A stretch of 64,000 nt of DNA from contig CANFCK010000001.1 of assembly GCA_947445035.1 (NCBI GenBank), positions 114,044 through 178,043 on the forward strand. Direction: 5' to 3'. The stretch's first letter is position 1, and each line of letters starts with the position of its first letter. Source of the DNA: Deltaproteobacteria bacterium (lineage in GTDB: Bacteria > Myxococcota_A > UBA796 > SXON01). Both the position numbers and the translations under genes were made by a program. Under the pieces are notes generated by a model. The model was not told the origin of the DNA and did no database searches. It worked only from the letters and a program-made list of their open reading frames with translations. Shown piece by piece: positions 62,693-64,000 of the stretch.

Positions 62693-64000
62693 TCAATGCC
62701 CGCCGCCGCCCTTGACCGCGCTCACCAACGCCTCGACCATCTTCCGCGCGTCCCCAAACAACATCAGGGTGTTGTCCTTGTAGTAGAGCGGGTTGTCGAT
62801 GCCCGCAAAGCCCGGATTGAGCGAGCGTTTGATCGCGACGACCGTCTGCGCGCGCCACACTTCGAGCACCGGCATCCCGGCCAGCGGAGACTTGGGGTTC
62901 TCCAGCGCGTCGGGATTGACGATGTCGTTGGCGCCGAGCACCAGGACCACGTCGGTATCGGGCATGTCCGAGTTGATCTCGTCCATCTCGAGCACGATCG
63001 GGTAGGGCACGTTGGCCTCGGCCAAAAGCACGTTCATGTGGCCGGGAAGACGGCCAGCGACCGGGTGGATCGCGAAGCGCACGGTGATGCCCTTCTTCTG
63101 GAGCAGCTCGGTCAGCTCGCGTACGTTGTGCTGGGCCTGGGCGACAGCCATGCCGTAGCCAGGGACCATGATGACGCTGCGCGCGCCGAGCATCAGCTCC
63201 GCGACATCGGCAGGACCGGCCCGATTGACACCCTTGGCCGCAAACGCCTCGGCCCGATCGTCCGGCCCGCCGACTTCCGTGCCGAAGCCGCCGAGGATGA
63301 CGCTCACGAACGAGCGGTTCATCGCCTTGCACATGATGTAGCTGAGGATCGCCCCCGAGCTGCCGACCAGCGCGCCCACGATGATGAGCAGGTCGTTGCC
63401 GAGCAGGAAGCCCGTCGCCGACGCCGCCCAGCCCGAGTAGCTGTTGAGCATCGAGACCACGACGGGCATGTCCGCGCCGCCGATGCCCATGACCAGGAGC
63501 ACGCCGAGAACGCCGAACAGGGCCGCCCCCACGTACAGCGCGATCGCGCCCTGGCCGATCACGAACCACGCCCCGACCGCGACGGTGGCCAACGCCAGCG
63601 CCAGGTTCAGCCCGTGGCGCATCGGGAAGACCAGCGCCTTGCTCTTGATCAGCTCTTTGAGCTTGCCGAACGCCACCAATGAGCCGGTGAAGGTGAGGGA
63701 GCCGATGATGACGCCCAAGTAGCACTCGATCAGGTGTACGATCCGCGCGCCATCGAGCTCACCGTGAGGGTGAGCCAAGAAACCGGCGATGCCGACGAAC
63801 GCGGCAGCGATGCCGACGAAACTGTGGAGGATGGCGACCAGCTCGGGCATCGCGGTCATCGCGACGCGCTTGGCCAGGACGGCGCCGATGGCCCCGCCGG
63901 CGAGGAGGGAGACGGCCGCCGCGGCGAGCGATTCCGGCGACGCCTTGCCGGTGGAGAAGGCGAGGTAGATCGTGGCGACGATGGCGATCGCCATGCCGGC
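62693..64000 (-). CDS. pntB: NAD(P) transhydrogenase subunit beta (5' end outside window)
   Basis: The visible 435 residues lack about the first 30; an internal Met at 63994 is not the real start. PntB is the membrane and NADP-binding subunit of the proton-translocating transhydrogenase, which reduces NADP with NADH at the cost of the proton gradient. Eight or nine membrane segments occupy the N-terminal half ([31 protein letters not shown]). The NADP-binding domain III has [33 protein letters not shown] and [16 protein letters not shown]. The pntA genes are expected upstream, outside the window. Confidence 0.95.
   Translation of the reverse strand, partial: AGMAIAIVATIYLAFSTGKASPESLAAAAVSLLAGGAIGAVLAKRVAMTAMPELVAILHSFVGIAAAFVGIAGFLAHPHGELDGARIVHLIECYLGVIIGSLTFTGSLVAFGKLKELIKSKALVFPMRHGLNLALALATVAVGAWFVIGQGAIALYVGAALFGVLGVLLVMGIGGADMPVVVSMLNSYSGWAASATGFLLGNDLLIIVGALVGSSGAILSYIMCKAMNRSFVSVILGGFGTEVGGPDDRAEAFAAKGVNRAGPADVAELMLGARSVIMVPGYGMAVAQAQHNVRELTELLQKKGITVRFAIHPVAGRLPGHMNVLLAEANVPYPIVLEMDEINSDMPDTDVVLVLGANDIVNPDALENPKSPLAGMPVLEVWRAQTVVAIKRSLNPGFAGIDNPLYYKDNTLMLFGDARKMVEALVSAVKGGGGH

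Overview
The window is a gene-dense, very GC-rich piece of a Gram-negative bacterial chromosome, most likely from the Myxococcota or a closely related former deltaproteobacterial lineage. The reasons are internal. Four proteins end in a MYXO-CTERM-like tail (Gly-Cys-Gly-Cys, one membrane segment, Arg cluster). Many lipoproteins have very short signal peptides followed by Asp/Thr/Gly-rich linkers. Thrombospondin type 3, MopE-type and FG-GAP repeats recur, and Ser/Thr kinase, PP2C and FHA-like genes lie close together. No rRNA, tRNA, CRISPR array, insertion sequence or phage gene was seen, and no stretch over 300 bases lacks a gene.

Layout. 1-6274: three coupled surface genes (calcium-repeat MYXO-CTERM protein cut by the window start, OmpA protein, fibrinogen-like lipoprotein). 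6339-7349: orphan adenine methylase facing left. 7431-12081: six tightly coupled genes (bpt, stand-alone SPASM protein, ABC ATPase, ABC permease, DegT aminotransferase, prepilin peptidase). 12092-13449: two small lipoproteins. 13535-18100: clpB, GNAT, a pilin-like protein and an SDR that seems to start at ATT. 18087-28652: secreted and surface proteins (lysyl oxidase-like lipoprotein, M36-like metalloprotease, FG-GAP lipoprotein, PHP lipoprotein, VWA lipoprotein) and a glutamine amidotransferase. 28676-34506: zinc-ribbon protein, two paralogous zinc-finger/TPR membrane proteins and a UvrD helicase. 34525-39678: MopE/FG-GAP lipoprotein, FecR, ECF sigma factor and a proline-rich envelope protein. 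39762-43918: 2Fe-2S ferredoxin, DUF1015 protein and two MYXO-CTERM proteins, one a metalloprotease. 43927-51339: ATPase, multi-FHA scaffold, PP2C phosphatase, propeller lipoprotein, small membrane protein and a Ser/Thr kinase whose frame continues into a pilin-type segment. 51347-54851: GGDEF/EAL protein and an OmpA/DUF4398 pair. 54861-58645: two related polytopic membrane proteins. 58681-64000: lipoprotein, DUF3810 peptidase, SRPBCC protein, small membrane protein, VWA-like lipoprotein and pntB, cut by the window end.

How the genes fit together. Much of the window encodes export to, or display on, the cell envelope: lipoproteins, MYXO-CTERM proteins, OmpA-type peptidoglycan anchors and secreted metalloproteases. 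Signalling is by reversible Ser/Thr phosphorylation (kinase, phosphatase, FHA scaffold), cyclic-di-GMP and an ECF/FecR pair. Housekeeping genes (clpB, uvrD, bpt, pntB) are scattered between. Stop/start overlaps (ATGA, GTGA) are common, so translational coupling is probably widespread. Several genes have a TANNNT hexamer 6-7 bases before the start codon, which suggests leaderless transcripts.

The most unusual observations are the kinase fused in frame to a pilin-like segment, the SPASM-only protein overlapping bpt, the probable ATT start of the SDR gene, the lysyl oxidase-like lipoprotein, and a perfect 16-bp inverted repeat inside a coding sequence. All functions are inferred from sequence reading alone; no database search was run.
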